64,000 bases of DNA from Thermodesulfobacteriota bacterium (GCA_030583865.1 CP129479.1:1-64000), one strand, 5' to 3'; positions 29,078 through 38,492 are shown, counted from the first letter of the stretch. Notes: generated by a model not told the origin, from the sequence alone. Numbers and translations: made by a program.

Positions 29078-29100
29078 ACGGGAAAAGCTGCTTTTTCCCG
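29078..29100. terminator. Hairpin after dnaN
   Basis: CGGGAAAA-loop-TTTTTCCCG stem starting about 10 bp beyond the dnaN stop. The T residues are within the stem rather than after it, so termination is likely but not certain. Confidence 0.45.
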
Positions 29101-29156
29101 GAAAGGCCATGCCGCAGACACTCAGGTTTTAAGGACAGCTTTTTGACCGAAACCGC

Positions 29157-29185
29157 TTGACATTCAATGACATCCTGTGTCTAAA
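29157..29185 (+). promoter_or_regulatory. Promoter of the rpmH cluster
   Basis: TTGACA (29157-29162), 17 bp, TCTAAA (29180-29185), giving a leader of about 65 nt before rpmH. Confidence 0.55.
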
Positions 29186-29256
29186 TAACGGTTTGACCAG
29201 GGCCCTGCCCCGCTAAAACAGCACACACAGAGAACTAAAAAGAAAAGGGACACGCC

Positions 29257-29412
29257 ATGCCGAAAAGGACATTTCAGCCGAGCAATAAAAGGAGACTCAG
29301 GACCCACGGGTTCCTTACGAGGATGGCCACAAAGGCCGGAAGGGCCGTAATAAAGAGGAGAAGGGCCAAGGGAAGGAAGCGCCTTTCTGTTACCGTAAGC
29401 TCCAGTAAGTAA
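29257..29412 (+). CDS. rpmH: Ribosomal protein bL34
   Basis: 51-residue highly basic large-subunit protein: [39 protein letters not shown], all L34 signatures. It is encoded between dnaN and rnpA as in most bacteria. It is too short for simple gene calling but unmistakable. Confidence 0.97.
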   Translation: MPKRTFQPSNKRRLRTHGFLTRMATKAGRAVIKRRRAKGRKRLSVTVSSSK

Positions 29413-29568
29413 GCGCGGCCGTTCTGCCCCGGACCCCACCGGGGGCATCCGGAGGACCGGGATTCAAGGAAACACGCCCCCGGTCGCCCAAAGCCGGCAG
29501 GTGAAGGGCGCACGTTTGTTATGAAAGCCGTCGGCTTTCCGGCTGGAATTTAAAAGGGAGCCGGGCGG

Positions 29569-29931
29569 ATGAAGGGAAAAGAAGGGTCTTCCTTTTCAAA
29601 GGAGGAGCGGCTTCTCCGGCCCGAAGACTTTAAAAGGGTACGGAAGAGCGGAAAAAGGCTCTCAACCAGGAGCTTCAATCTGTATTTCCTTCCGAACGGG
29701 CTCGGCATGAGGAGGCTCGGGATCGCGGTGAGCGCCAAGACCGGAGGCGCTGTCAAAAGGAACAGGATAAAGAGGCTCCTCCGCGAGTTCTTCAGGCAGA
29801 ACAAGCCCCTCTTTCCGGACTCGACCGACATATTTATCTCGGTAAAGACCCTCGAGCACGCAGCCGGGCTCAGATGCGTGGAGGGGGAACTTAAAAAAGC
29901 GCTCGGCCCGCCGGGGCCGGCTTCCGGATAG
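29569..29931 (+). CDS. rnpA: Ribonuclease P protein component
   Basis: Protein subunit for tRNA 5' maturation. The 120 residues include [17 protein letters not shown], the RNR-type signature ([15 protein letters not shown]) and IFISVKTLE. The 156 bp from the rpmH stop to this ATG is longer than usual and holds an 8 bp hairpin (GAAAGCCG / CGGCTTTC) shortly before the start. The ATG follows GGGAGCCGGGCGG. Confidence 0.95.
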   Translation: MKGKEGSSFSKEERLLRPEDFKRVRKSGKRLSTRSFNLYFLPNGLGMRRLGIAVSAKTGGAVKRNRIKRLLREFFRQNKPLFPDSTDIFISVKTLEHAAGLRCVEGELKKALGPPGPASG

Positions 29932-29933
29932 AA

Positions 29934-30188
29934 ATGCTCAAGCAACCCCTCATATTCCTTATTTCCCTTTACAAGACCCTGATCTCTCCGGTCCTTCCGC
30001 CCTCCTGCAGGTTCTACCCGAGCTGCTCGGAATACGCCAGGGCCTCCATAGAGGCACACGGCGCCCTCAAGGGGCTTTACCTCGGCATAAGAAGGCTTTT
30101 GAAGTGCCACCCGTATCACGAGGGCGGATACGACCCGGTGCCTCCCGCAAGGGAAAAACAACTTAACAGGACGCCACAGCATGGATAA
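29934..30188 (+). CDS. yidD: YidD membrane protein insertion efficiency factor
   Basis: 84 residues with the family core [20 protein letters not shown] and [33 protein letters not shown]-type end. An amphipathic N terminus allows membrane association. It begins 2 bp after rnpA and overlaps yidC by 8 bp. Confidence 0.95.
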   Translation: MLKQPLIFLISLYKTLISPVLPPSCRFYPSCSEYARASIEAHGALKGLYLGIRRLLKCHPYHEGGYDPVPPAREKQLNRTPQHG

Positions 30189-31740
30189 GAAAGTCTGGAT
30201 CGCCTTGATACTCTCTATGGCGGTGCTGTTCTTCTACCCTTATTTCATACAGCAGTTCTACCCAGCCCAGGAAACGCAAAAGACCGCGGAAGAGGCTGCG
30301 CCTGCGGAGCGGCAGGCCCGCGAGGCGGCCCCGGCCGTTCCCGCGCCCCCGCCGGTAAAAGAGGTGCGTACGGTTGTCGAGACCCCGCTCTTCAGCTCCG
30401 TGCTTTCCAGTAACGGCGGCAGCATAATGAGCTTTGAGCTCAAAAGGTACAGCGAAGGACTTGAGGACGAGCGCATAGTAAACGCCTCGGAGAAGGTCGG
30501 AAAGCGGGAATCCTTTGCCACGCGCATTGAGATAAACGGGACAATGGAGAACATAAGCTTCTCGCCTTCGGCAGAGGCGCTCTCCATAGATGAATCACAG
30601 GAGGCCGAGCTCGTCTATAAAGGGACCTCCTCCACGGGCCTTATTATTGAAAAAAGGTATCTCTTCTCAGGCGACGCTTACCTCATTGATACCGGGCTAA
30701 AGGTCACGAACCCAACCGGCAATACGATCTCCGTAAGGGCCGAGACGGTCCTCTTCGCCGACGTCTCAGGCACCGACGACACGGGCTACCACCAGGGGCC
30801 TGTCATAAAAACCGCGGACAAGCTCATAAGGCAGGACGAGGGAGACCCTGCCGCGGCCGGCACAGGGAGGATAAAGTGGCTGGGCCTGGAGGACAAGTAT
30901 TTCCTCTCGGCGCTCATACCGCAGGCCGATAAGCAGGTATCGTGGACCGCGGAAGCGCCGGCGCCCGGCCAGTCCAGGGTGGCTCTCCAGCTCCCCCTGA
31001 CGCTCGCCCCGGGCGAGACCGCTTCTTTCAGCTACGGCTCCTTCATAGGCCCCAAGGAGTACGACAGGCTAGTCAAGCAGGGCCTCGGCCTCGAGGAGTC
31101 GATAGAGTTCGGCTGGTTCGACTGGCTCGCAAAGCCCTCGCTGGTGATACTGAACTTCTTCAACAGGTTCCTCGGCAATTACGGCCTCTCTATAATAGCG
31201 CTCACGGTCATAATAAAGATACTCTTCTACCCGCTTACGAAAAAGAGCCTCAACTCCATGCGCGAGATGCAGAAGATGCAGCCCCAGCTCGCGGCTTTGA
31301 AGGAAAAGCACAAGAACGACAAGGAGAAGATGAACAAGGAGCTCATGGAGCTCTATAAGCGGAACAAGATAAACCCGCTCGGCGGCTGCCTGCCCATGAT
31401 GCTTCAGATACCCGTGTTTATCGCGCTCTACGAGGTGCTTTACGTAGCGATAGAGCTCAGGCACGCGCCGTTCTTCCTCTGGATACAGGACCTTTCGGCC
31501 AAGGACCCTTATTACATAACTCCCATACTCATGGGCGCGACCATGTTCGTGCAGCAGAAGATGACGCCCACGGCCATGGACCCGGCGCAGCAGAAGATAA
31601 TGATGTTCCTGCCTATCGTATTCACGTTCATGTTCCTGACTTTCCCCTCGGGACTCGTGCTTTACTGGCTCGTGAATAACGTCCTCACGATAGGCCAGCA
31701 GTATTACATATACAAGACGCCGGTAAAGGCAAGGGCCTGA
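30181..31740 (+). CDS. yidC: YidC membrane protein insertase
   Basis: Inserts and folds inner-membrane proteins with or without SecYEG. It has an N-terminal membrane anchor (4-22), an Ala/Pro/Glu-rich linker, the large periplasmic beta domain (about 60-310, the Gram-negative form), then the conserved five-TM core (from about 335) with the positively charged [16 protein letters not shown] hairpin and [19 protein letters not shown]. 519 residues. It is followed by a strong terminator. Confidence 0.97.
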   Translation: MDKKVWIALILSMAVLFFYPYFIQQFYPAQETQKTAEEAAPAERQAREAAPAVPAPPPVKEVRTVVETPLFSSVLSSNGGSIMSFELKRYSEGLEDERIVNASEKVGKRESFATRIEINGTMENISFSPSAEALSIDESQEAELVYKGTSSTGLIIEKRYLFSGDAYLIDTGLKVTNPTGNTISVRAETVLFADVSGTDDTGYHQGPVIKTADKLIRQDEGDPAAAGTGRIKWLGLEDKYFLSALIPQADKQVSWTAEAPAPGQSRVALQLPLTLAPGETASFSYGSFIGPKEYDRLVKQGLGLEESIEFGWFDWLAKPSLVILNFFNRFLGNYGLSIIALTVIIKILFYPLTKKSLNSMREMQKMQPQLAALKEKHKNDKEKMNKELMELYKRNKINPLGGCLPMMLQIPVFIALYEVLYVAIELRHAPFFLWIQDLSAKDPYYITPILMGATMFVQQKMTPTAMDPAQQKIMMFLPIVFTFMFLTFPSGLVLYWLVNNVLTIGQQYYIYKTPVKARA

Positions 31741-31793
31741 GGCATAGAAGGACAGGTGATTCCGGGGAGGTCCGGACCAAAGCCGAAGAGAAA

Positions 31794-31821
31794 CCCCGGC
31801 CCCCAAGGGCCGGGGTTTTTT
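31794..31821 (+). terminator. Intrinsic terminator after yidC
   Basis: CCCCGGCCC-CCAA-GGGCCGGGG stem followed by TTTTTT, 54 bp after the yidC stop and before mnmE. Confidence 0.9.
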
Positions 31822-31849
31822 ATTACGCACGAGGACATACGAAAACGCC

Positions 31850-33229
31850 ATGAAAGAAGGAATAGCCGACACCATAGCGGCCGTAGCGACCGCCCCGGGG
31901 CCGGGCGGCATAGGGGTCATAAGGATAAGCGGGCCGGACGCCCTCGCCGTCGGGCTCAGGCTTTTCAGGCCCGGCACCGGCGGCTTGAAAGAAAGATATC
32001 TTCATCTCGGACGCATAACCTCGCCCGAGGGCGAGCTCCTGGACAGGGGCTTCCTGGTATTTATGAAGGGGCCCGGGTCCTATACCGGCGAGGACGTGGT
32101 GGAGCTCCACTGCCACGGCGGGCCGCTTCTTTTAAGGCAGGTCCTTTCAGCCGCGCTTTCCGCGGGCGCGCGGGCCGCGCTCCCCGGCGAGTTCACGAAG
32201 AGGGCTTTCCTCAACGGGAAGATGGACCTTGCCGAGGCAGAGGCGGTCTCGGACATGATAACGGCCGAGACAGGGCTTTCGCTTGCGGCCGCGCGCGGCA
32301 GGCTTGAGGGCGGGCTATCAAGGAAGGTCGGCTCCATAAAAGGACCGATGGTCTCGCTTCTCGCCCGGCTCGAGGCTGAGCTCGATTTCCCGGGCGAGGA
32401 GGTCGATACCCTTTCGGACGAGGCGATGGGCGCCTCGATTTCAGCCGCGATGGAGTCGCTTCTGAAGATGCTCAAGACCTTCGACGAGGGGGCGGCGATA
32501 CGCGAAGGCGTGAAGGCGGTTATCCTGGGGAGGCCCAATGCGGGGAAATCGAGCCTGCTGAACGTGCTCCTCCAGGAGGAGCGGGCCATAGTGACAGAGC
32601 TCCCCGGCACCACGAGGGATGTGATAGAAGCCGTCCTCGACATGAGGGGCATCCCCGTCAGGATCATGGACACGGCCGGGCTCAGGGAGCCGTGCGACCG
32701 CGCCGAGGCGATCGGCGTAAGGCTCGCGAGGGAGAAGACAGCCGAGGCAGGGCTTGTCATTTATGTAGCCGACCTGTCCGGCGCGTTCGGCGAAGACCTC
32801 GCCATACTCGAAGGGCTCACGGGGAAAAGGGTCGTTATCGCCGCGAACAAGAAAGACCTGCCGGGCGCAAAGGCCGGTGAAGCGGAAAAGGCCTTTGCAG
32901 GAAGGCCGCTCGTCTTCATATCCGCCCTCAGGGAGGAAGGTATCGAGGAGCTTAAGGACCTCGTCTACAAGGAGGTCGCCGGGCACCCGTCGGGCGCACA
33001 CTCCGTAGCTCCGGGCGAGCTCGTTGCCTCGGCCCGCCACAGGGACTGCCTTTCAGGCTCGCTACTGGCGCTTGGCAGGGCCGTGGAGGCGGTCCGTTCC
33101 GGCCTTCCAAGGGAGTTTGTAGCGGCGGACATGCGGGAGGCCGTGGATTCGCTCGGAGCGATAACCGGCGAGACCACGCCGGATGACGTACTTGATATTA
33201 TTTTCAGCTCGTTCTGCATAGGAAAGTAA
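31850..33229 (+). CDS. mnmE: MnmE tRNA modification GTPase
   Basis: Forms with MnmG the enzyme that makes the 5-carboxymethylaminomethyl group on wobble uridine 34. The N-terminal folate-binding domain (PGGIGVIRISGPDA, FTKRAFLNGKMDL) is followed by helical segments with an inserted G domain (GRPNAGKSS near 224, DTAGLRE, ANKKD) and the C-terminal FCIGK motif. 459 residues. Its partner mnmG is 20 kb away instead of adjacent. Confidence 0.97.
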   Translation: MKEGIADTIAAVATAPGPGGIGVIRISGPDALAVGLRLFRPGTGGLKERYLHLGRITSPEGELLDRGFLVFMKGPGSYTGEDVVELHCHGGPLLLRQVLSAALSAGARAALPGEFTKRAFLNGKMDLAEAEAVSDMITAETGLSLAAARGRLEGGLSRKVGSIKGPMVSLLARLEAELDFPGEEVDTLSDEAMGASISAAMESLLKMLKTFDEGAAIREGVKAVILGRPNAGKSSLLNVLLQEERAIVTELPGTTRDVIEAVLDMRGIPVRIMDTAGLREPCDRAEAIGVRLAREKTAEAGLVIYVADLSGAFGEDLAILEGLTGKRVVIAANKKDLPGAKAGEAEKAFAGRPLVFISALREEGIEELKDLVYKEVAGHPSGAHSVAPGELVASARHRDCLSGSLLALGRAVEAVRSGLPREFVAADMREAVDSLGAITGETTPDDVLDIIFSSFCIGK

Positions 33230-33301
33230 AACAATTTCAATCGATAAATGTTAAAATAGTTTTTATCCGGCCGTGCCGGCGTTTGATACAGCAGAAGGAA
33301 T

Positions 33302-34744
33302 ATGCCGATAGAATATATCTTAATAGGCGTAACGCTCCTACTTATAACCTGCATATTCGCGAGCAAGGCCTCGAGCCTCCTCGGGGTGCCGTCTCTTCTT
33401 ATATTCCTTCTGGTAGGGATGCTGGTAGGCTCGGACGGACTCGGCATCCACTTCGACGACCCTGTGCTCACGCAGGCGATCGGGGTAGTTGCGCTCTCGT
33501 TTATCCTCTTCTCGGGCGGCCTTGACACGAACTGGGAGAGCATTCGCCCTGTCCTCTGGAAAGGAGTCGCCCTTTCGAGCGCCGGGGTGCTCGTAACCGC
33601 GCTCCTCGTGGGCTGGTTCGTCTCAGCTATCACGGAGTTCAGCTTCCTTGAGGGGCTCCTCCTCGGCGCGATCGTCTCATCGACCGACGCGGCCGCTGTC
33701 TTCTCCATACTCCGATCGAGGAACGTGAGCCTCAGAAAGCCGCTTAAGCCGCTCCTCGAGCTCGAGTCAGGCTCCAACGACCCCATGGCGGTCTTCCTTA
33801 CCATCGGAGTCATAGGACTCATAATGACCCCGGGATTCAGGCTCGTTGACATGGTCCCGCTCTTTATCCTTCAAGCGTCCGTGGGCGCGGCCGCCGGATA
33901 CGTGATGGGGAGGATGATGACCTATACCGTCAACAGGCTGCAGCTCGAATACGACGGTCTATACCCGGTCCTCACCCTCTCCTTCGTGCTCCTCATCTAC
34001 GGCGCCTCTGCCGCGCTCGGCGGGAACGGCTTCCTTTCTGTCTACATAGCCGGGCTCGTCATGGGAAAGAGCGACTTCCTGAAGAGGAGGAGCATACTGA
34101 GCTTCCATGACGGCCTCGCGTGGCTCATGCAGATAGGCATGTTCCTTACGCTCGGGCTCCTGGTCTTCCCCTCGCGGCTTGTCCCGATAATCGGCGTGGG
34201 GCTCCTCATATCGGCCTTCCTCATAATCGTTGCGAGGCCGGCAAGCGTGTTCCTCACGCTCTATTTTTTCAAGGTGCCTTTCAGGGACAAGGCCCTGGTC
34301 TCATGGGTGGGACTCCGCGGCGCGGTGCCCATCATACTCGCGACCTTCCCCTTTGTTTCAGGGATTGCAGAGGCGGACCTCATATTTCATATCGTCTTTT
34401 TTATAGTCCTTACCTCGGCGCTCGTGCAGGGAACGACCATCCCGATCATCGCGAAGCTTCTCAAGGTGACAGAGCCGTTCGCGCCCGAGACCTTCCAGAA
34501 GATGGCCGAGCAGCTCAAGAGCGAGCTTACGCCCATCGAGGTGCCGGAGAGCTCGGCTGTAATCGGAAAGAAGGTCGTTGACGCGGGATTCCCCAAGGGC
34601 GTGCTCATAGTCTTCATATGGAGGGACGACAAGTTCATCGTGCCTGACGGAAGGACCGTGCTGGAGAAGAAAGACAAGCTTTTCGTGCTGACCGACAGGA
34701 GCTCTTTCGACAGGATAAAGGCAGTGCTTTCGGAGAAGAGGTAA
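33302..34744 (+). CDS. K+/H+ antiporter, CPA1 NhaP2-type with C-terminal TrkA-C domain
   Basis: Inner-membrane cation/proton antiporter. About 12 hydrophobic segments cover residues 5-395, with SSTDAAAVFSILR and LELESGSNDPMAVFL, the conserved ion-binding Asp residues of the family. A cytoplasmic TrkA-C domain follows (about 410-475: GKKVVDAGFPKGVLIV), typical of NhaP2/KefB-like regulation. Which cation it carries cannot be told. It is convergent with the universal stress gene, 25 bp apart. Confidence 0.92.
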   Translation: MPIEYILIGVTLLLITCIFASKASSLLGVPSLLIFLLVGMLVGSDGLGIHFDDPVLTQAIGVVALSFILFSGGLDTNWESIRPVLWKGVALSSAGVLVTALLVGWFVSAITEFSFLEGLLLGAIVSSTDAAAVFSILRSRNVSLRKPLKPLLELESGSNDPMAVFLTIGVIGLIMTPGFRLVDMVPLFILQASVGAAAGYVMGRMMTYTVNRLQLEYDGLYPVLTLSFVLLIYGASAALGGNGFLSVYIAGLVMGKSDFLKRRSILSFHDGLAWLMQIGMFLTLGLLVFPSRLVPIIGVGLLISAFLIIVARPASVFLTLYFFKVPFRDKALVSWVGLRGAVPIILATFPFVSGIAEADLIFHIVFFIVLTSALVQGTTIPIIAKLLKVTEPFAPETFQKMAEQLKSELTPIEVPESSAVIGKKVVDAGFPKGVLIVFIWRDDKFIVPDGRTVLEKKDKLFVLTDRSSFDRIKAVLSEKR

Positions 34745-34769
34745 GGCCGGGAAGAGGTCCCTTGTTATT

Positions 34770-35699
34770 TCAGGGCTGGACCGGCGAGACGAAGCCGTCG
34801 GGCTTTATCGCCAGGACAGACGAGTTTATCTTTCCGAGTATTCTTTCAGCGGTATTGCCTATAAGGAGACCCGGGAGGCCAGCCCTCCCGACAGTCCCCA
34901 TCACGACGAGTCCGGCCTTCTTCTCCTTCTGCATAGCCGGGATTATGTCCCAGGGACTCCCCTTCACGAGATGCGTCTCGTGCCTCACGCCGCTCAAGTC
35001 CGCCTTTTCTACCATCTCTTTAAGCCATCTCGCGTGCAGCGCGTGGGTCTCATTGAGGTATGCCTCGAGGTCCTGGCTCGACAAAAGGCTCCTTACCCTG
35101 TAGAGGCTCTCGGAGAGGAGCTCCCAGGCATGGATGACGTGGATTACGCCGCCCCATGCCCTTGCAATCGTCGCTGCCGCGTCCAGTATCTTTACGTTAA
35201 GCGCGTTCCTTTCCGGATGGTACGGGTCCGGGTCCACTGCCGCCAGTATCCTTTCGAAATGGCAGCCCTTCGACGGTTTTGTTATCAATACCGGGCAGGG
35301 GCATTTACGGAGAAGGTGCATGTCGTTGCTGCCCAGAAAGGCGCCCCTCAGGGGCCCGGTCTTTTCAGAGCCCTTTACGACAAGGTCGTGCCCGCCCCTT
35401 AATACCTCGCGTATTATCTCTATGAATGGTGTCCCGATAAGGAGCCTCGCCTCGGCGCTTACGCCCGTTGTCGAGAGAGATTCGAGAGAGGATTCCATGC
35501 GCTCGCCGTCTTCTCTCGCGACCCTGTTCCAGAGCTCCATGAAGGAATTGTTGCCCTTGAGGTTCGCTGGCAGGTCCTCAAGCGCGTCGGCGAGCACGAG
35601 AGAGGCCTTCGCGTGTCGCGCGAGCCTGGAAGCGCACTGGAGGGCGATCTCCTGACCCTCCCCTCCCCCTATGGCAAGTATGCTTTCGAGCTTCATCAT
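34770..35699 (-). CDS. Tandem universal stress protein
   Basis: Two UspA domains in one chain (about 1-145 and 150-305). The second keeps the ATP-binding pattern GTVGRAGLPGLLIGNTAERIL followed by SSVLAIKPD; the first has GSNDMHLLRKCPCPVLITKP. Such proteins accumulate under energy or membrane stress. The frame opens at 35714, but homologues start near KLESILAIG, so one of the ATGs at 35699/35696 is likelier. The neighbouring antiporter suggests a shared ion/energy-stress role (inference). Confidence 0.9.
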   Translation of the reverse strand: MMKLESILAIGGGEGQEIALQCASRLARHAKASLVLADALEDLPANLKGNNSFMELWNRVAREDGERMESSLESLSTTGVSAEARLLIGTPFIEIIREVLRGGHDLVVKGSEKTGPLRGAFLGSNDMHLLRKCPCPVLITKPSKGCHFERILAAVDPDPYHPERNALNVKILDAAATIARAWGGVIHVIHAWELLSESLYRVRSLLSSQDLEAYLNETHALHARWLKEMVEKADLSGVRHETHLVKGSPWDIIPAMQKEKKAGLVVMGTVGRAGLPGLLIGNTAERILGKINSSVLAIKPDGFVSPVQP

Positions 35700-35812
35700 G
35701 ATGGAGTATATCATTGCCCCGGCTGTGAGGCAACAGGGACCGGAGAAGCGGCTTTCAAAGAACCGGGCGAAATGATATTATCGGGCCGGATTAACGGATG
35801 AGGAGAAGGAAT

Positions 35813-36202
35813 ATGCTCGCCAGGGTTTTAGCCGCAGTCGTCTTGACCGCAGCTGCAGTAGCGGGCATATTTTATTTCAACTCGCACACGGTAGAGGCGG
35901 GTCCGGAAAATGCGGCTTTCCGGCAGGTCGAGCCATCAAGGGTGTGCATGGTGCAGGACAGAGTCTCTTTCATGGGGAACATCCCCGTGGAGATAGAGGG
36001 TAAGACGTATTACGGCTGCTGCCCGAACTGCGTGGGAAGGCTCCTGTCTGCCGGAGCGCTCCGTTATGCGATCGACCCGTCCACGGGTAGCCAGGTTGAC
36101 AAAGCCGAGGCCTTTATCATTTCAAGGGAAGACGGCACGGTAATGTATTTTGAATCGGAAAAGACGGCCCGCGGTTACCACCAGGCAATGCAAACCATCT
36201 GA
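35813..36202 (+). CDS. Predicted exported Cys-rich (TRASH/NosL-like) metal-binding protein
   Basis: 129 residues. An N-terminal hydrophobic segment (MLARVLAAVVLTAAAVAGIF) acts as signal or anchor. The rest has VCMVQDR and KTYYGCCPNCVGRL, a C...CCxxC arrangement like TRASH/YHS or NosL metal-binding folds, then IDPSTGSQVDKAEAFIIS and MYFESEKTARGYH. Copper or another soft metal is a reasonable guess, not shown. ATG 35813 is chosen because GAGGAG precedes it; an ATG at 35798 is also in frame. Confidence 0.65.
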   Translation: MLARVLAAVVLTAAAVAGIFYFNSHTVEAGPENAAFRQVEPSRVCMVQDRVSFMGNIPVEIEGKTYYGCCPNCVGRLLSAGALRYAIDPSTGSQVDKAEAFIISREDGTVMYFESEKTARGYHQAMQTI

Positions 36203-36243
36203 TAGCAAGCACTTTACGCCTCACTCAAGCCCCGCGCGCCGGC

Positions 36244-37233
36244 TCAGGCGAAGTGGGCCTTCCAGAACGACTCTGCCTCCTCGACATCCGCCCTGCTCCC
36301 GATTATCAGGGGCGTCCTCTGGTGGAGCTCCCCTGGCCGTATCTCCATTATCCTCTCGATGCCGTTGGATGAACGGCCTCCGGCCTGTTCGACGATGAAC
36401 GAGAGCGGGTTGGCCTCGTAAAGGAGTCGTAGCTTGCCGTTACGCGATTTCTTGTCAGCCGGGTAGAGGAAGATGCCGCCCTTAAGGAGGTTACGGTGGA
36501 AGTCCGAGACGAGCGAGCCCACGTACCGGGCGCTGTAGTCCTTGCCGTCCGACTTAAGCTTCTCTATATACGCGCCGGTGCCCGGGAGCCAGTGCTTGCT
36601 GTTCCCCTCGTTTATGCTGAATATCTTTCCCTTCTCGGGGATCCTGATATCCGGGTGCGAAAGCAGGAACTCCCCGACGCTCGGGTCTAGCGTGAAGCCG
36701 TGCACGCCGTGGCCTGTCGTGTAGACCATCATGGTGCTCGAACCGTAGAGGATGTAGCCTGCCGAGACCTGCTCGACCCCGGGTTTGAGGAAGTCGGCGG
36801 TAGTGACCTTCGCGTCGCTGCTGCACCTAAGTATCGAGAAGATGGTGCCCACGCTTACGTTCACGTCTATGTTGGATGAGCCGTCGAGAGGGTCGAAGAG
36901 GAGGAGGTAGCAGCCCCTAGGGTACTTGCCGTCCACGTGGATGATGTCGTCCATCTCCTCTGAGGCCATTGCGGAGAGATGCCCCCCGTGCTCCATGGCC
37001 CTGATGATGGTCTCGTTCGCGAGCTCGTCGAGCTTCTGGACCTCCTCGCCGTGGATGTTGTTGTTGCCCGACGCCCCGAGTATGTCGATGAGGCCCGCGC
37101 GCCGCACCTCCCTTGATATTACCTTTGCGGCGGTTACGAGGTCCGAGAAAAGCGCCGTGAAATTTCCGGTAGAGCCCGGGTGCCGCCTCTGCTCTTCAAG
37201 AAGGAACTTGGTAAGGGTCATCCCGATGGACAT
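36244..37233 (-). CDS. fbp: Fructose-1,6-bisphosphatase, class I
   Basis: Hydrolyses fructose 1,6-bisphosphate in gluconeogenesis. It has the metal-binding motif LLLFDPLDGSSNIDVN, with GTIFSIL and the C-terminal EANPLSFIVEQAGG and RTPLIIGS. The frame extends upstream to 37320, but AGGAGG lies 7 bp before ATG 37233 and homologues begin with MTLTKFLLEEQR-like sequence, giving 329 residues. A promoter with a long leader is at 37397-37424. Confidence 0.97.
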   Translation of the reverse strand: MSIGMTLTKFLLEEQRRHPGSTGNFTALFSDLVTAAKVISREVRRAGLIDILGASGNNNIHGEEVQKLDELANETIIRAMEHGGHLSAMASEEMDDIIHVDGKYPRGCYLLLFDPLDGSSNIDVNVSVGTIFSILRCSSDAKVTTADFLKPGVEQVSAGYILYGSSTMMVYTTGHGVHGFTLDPSVGEFLLSHPDIRIPEKGKIFSINEGNSKHWLPGTGAYIEKLKSDGKDYSARYVGSLVSDFHRNLLKGGIFLYPADKKSRNGKLRLLYEANPLSFIVEQAGGRSSNGIERIMEIRPGELHQRTPLIIGSRADVEEAESFWKAHFA

Positions 37234-37396
37234 GAAGGGCCCTCCTCTGGAGAATTTTCCAAAAGGCTGCTGAAATAGCCCAATCTGCTTGTTGTCTTTA
37301 AAGCTCGTCACTGCGCGCACTAAAAGTACGCCTATGCCTCACTTTTCGACTCCTTGCATCTTGAGCTTTTTGAGCAGCCTTGGGCTGTGCCCCTTG

Positions 37397-37424
37397 ATTA
37401 TATACTGAAATCAGGGGATGTGAA
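37397..37424 (-). promoter_or_regulatory. Promoter of fbp
   Basis: Minus strand TTCACA (37424-37419), 16 bp, TATAAT (37402-37397). The predicted leader is about 155 nt and contains a short inverted repeat around AAAAAGCTCAAG; regulation by the leader is possible but no known riboswitch is recognised. Confidence 0.5.
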
Positions 37425-37467
37425 GCCCTTTTTCGTCCCTTCTTGAAAGCGAACCGAGGTGCGGATT

Positions 37468-38139
37468 TCAGTACGCGCCTGCCTTGAGTTCCGGGAAACG
37501 GAAGCCATCGAGGCTGGCAAGCTCGAAAAGGCCGGGATACTTATCGTCCTCAAGGAGGATCTTCCTTACGTTGCCCTGCCAAAGGGTGTAGAAGAGCTCC
37601 TTTTCCTCTTTTGTAGCCATGCCTCTCATGACCCTGGGCATGAGGTCGTTCATCCTCGGGTCTCCCGAGAGGGCCTGGGGATTGTAGGATATCTGAACCG
37701 CCTTTCCGTTATCCTCCCTCTGGAAGATGAAGGTATTGAACTGGGGGTCTTCGGCGTCGAAGAAAAGCTTGTTGTTCCTGCCGAACCTACCGCCGAGCCC
37801 CTTGAAGCCGGTTGCGCCCGCGGCCCCGGTTATGAGTGAAATTACATGGGCCTGGGGACCATAGGCCAGGTCGCCGGGACCGCCCTTTACAATGACCCGT
37901 ATCTCTCCCCTCACAGGGACTTCTTCACCGTAAAGGGCCTTTAACGCTTTCTGTGTAAGCCTGTATGCGCCTGAAACGGCGGGGCATGAATGGCCGGCCA
38001 CCAGCACGGCATCCGTGTAGTTGATGACGAAAAGCTCGTTCTCGTCCTGAGCGCCGAGGATGTATGCAAGCGGCTCCTTGAGCCTTATGGGCTCGACCTC
38101 GCTAAAAAAATCCTGGCGCCATTTCGTGGTTTTCTTCAT
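37468..38139 (-). CDS. FmdE-like domain protein
   Basis: 223 residues. The N-terminal half matches the pattern of the formylmethanofuran dehydrogenase subunit E-like family: AGHSCPAVSGAYRLTQKALKA (His/Cys metal-binding motif), GEIRVIVKGGPGDLAYGP and VISLITGAAGATG. The C-terminal zinc ribbon of true FmdE is missing. The family is widespread outside methanogens with no settled function. ATG 38139 has AGGAG 5 bp upstream. A good promoter and a perfect palindrome lie directly upstream. Confidence 0.72.
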   Translation of the reverse strand: MKKTTKWRQDFFSEVEPIRLKEPLAYILGAQDENELFVINYTDAVLVAGHSCPAVSGAYRLTQKALKALYGEEVPVRGEIRVIVKGGPGDLAYGPQAHVISLITGAAGATGFKGLGGRFGRNNKLFFDAEDPQFNTFIFQREDNGKAVQISYNPQALSGDPRMNDLMPRVMRGMATKEEKELFYTLWQGNVRKILLEDDKYPGLFELASLDGFRFPELKAGAY

Positions 38140-38153
38140 GAAGGCTCCTCTCT

Positions 38154-38171
38154 TTCGGGCAAATGCCCGAA
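38154..38171. promoter_or_regulatory. Perfect palindrome at the start of the FmdE-like transcript
   Basis: TTCGGGCA-AA-TGCCCGAA, centred next to the predicted +1 (about 38170) and ending 15 bp before the ATG. It could be a repressor operator or a 5' mRNA hairpin. Confidence 0.5.
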
Positions 38172-38176
38172 CAAAA

Positions 38177-38205
38177 ATTTTAGCAAAAACGGGCCTTAAG
38201 TGCAA
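38177..38205 (-). promoter_or_regulatory. Promoter of the FmdE-like gene
   Basis: Minus strand TTGCAC (38205-38200), exactly 17 bp, TAAAAT (38182-38177). It lies in the 353 bp AT-rich divergent spacer 38140-38492. Confidence 0.65.
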
Positions 38206-38386
38206 GTTTAGGGGCGGCCCCGGCCCATATCCGCATTTTTACATAAGAACCATACTAACGCACTGACATTTATCCCCTAAAATTCATCCTGCTTTTTGAA
38301 AGAACAATTTGCCCTTTTCCCTTCCAAAGCTTCGGATAAGCCTATAAAGAGCTTAAAAAAAAGCGCTTCTAAACCGCATATATCTC

Positions 38387-38415
38387 TTGACAAGTTTGAG
38401 TTTGATTTATAAAAT
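38387..38415 (+). promoter_or_regulatory. Promoter of the MerR-kamA operon with repeated AAGTTT half-sites
   Basis: TTGACA (38387-38392), 17 bp, TAAAAT (38410-38415). AAGTTTGA overlaps the -35, TAAGTTTAA follows the -10 and TTGAACTT (inverted) lies around 38444-38451, suggesting an operator array for the MerR-type protein encoded next. The rest of 38206-38386 is AT-rich and shows no gene. Confidence 0.6.
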
Positions 38416-38492
38416 AAGTTTAATTTTATATTTCAGATTATTTTTGAACTTAATAATGTTCCCTTCATTCAAATACAGGAGCAATCATAGGG

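Noticed and set aside
37234-37396. Riboswitch in the long fbp leader
   Set aside because: Only a short inverted repeat is visible; no known aptamer core could be recognised.
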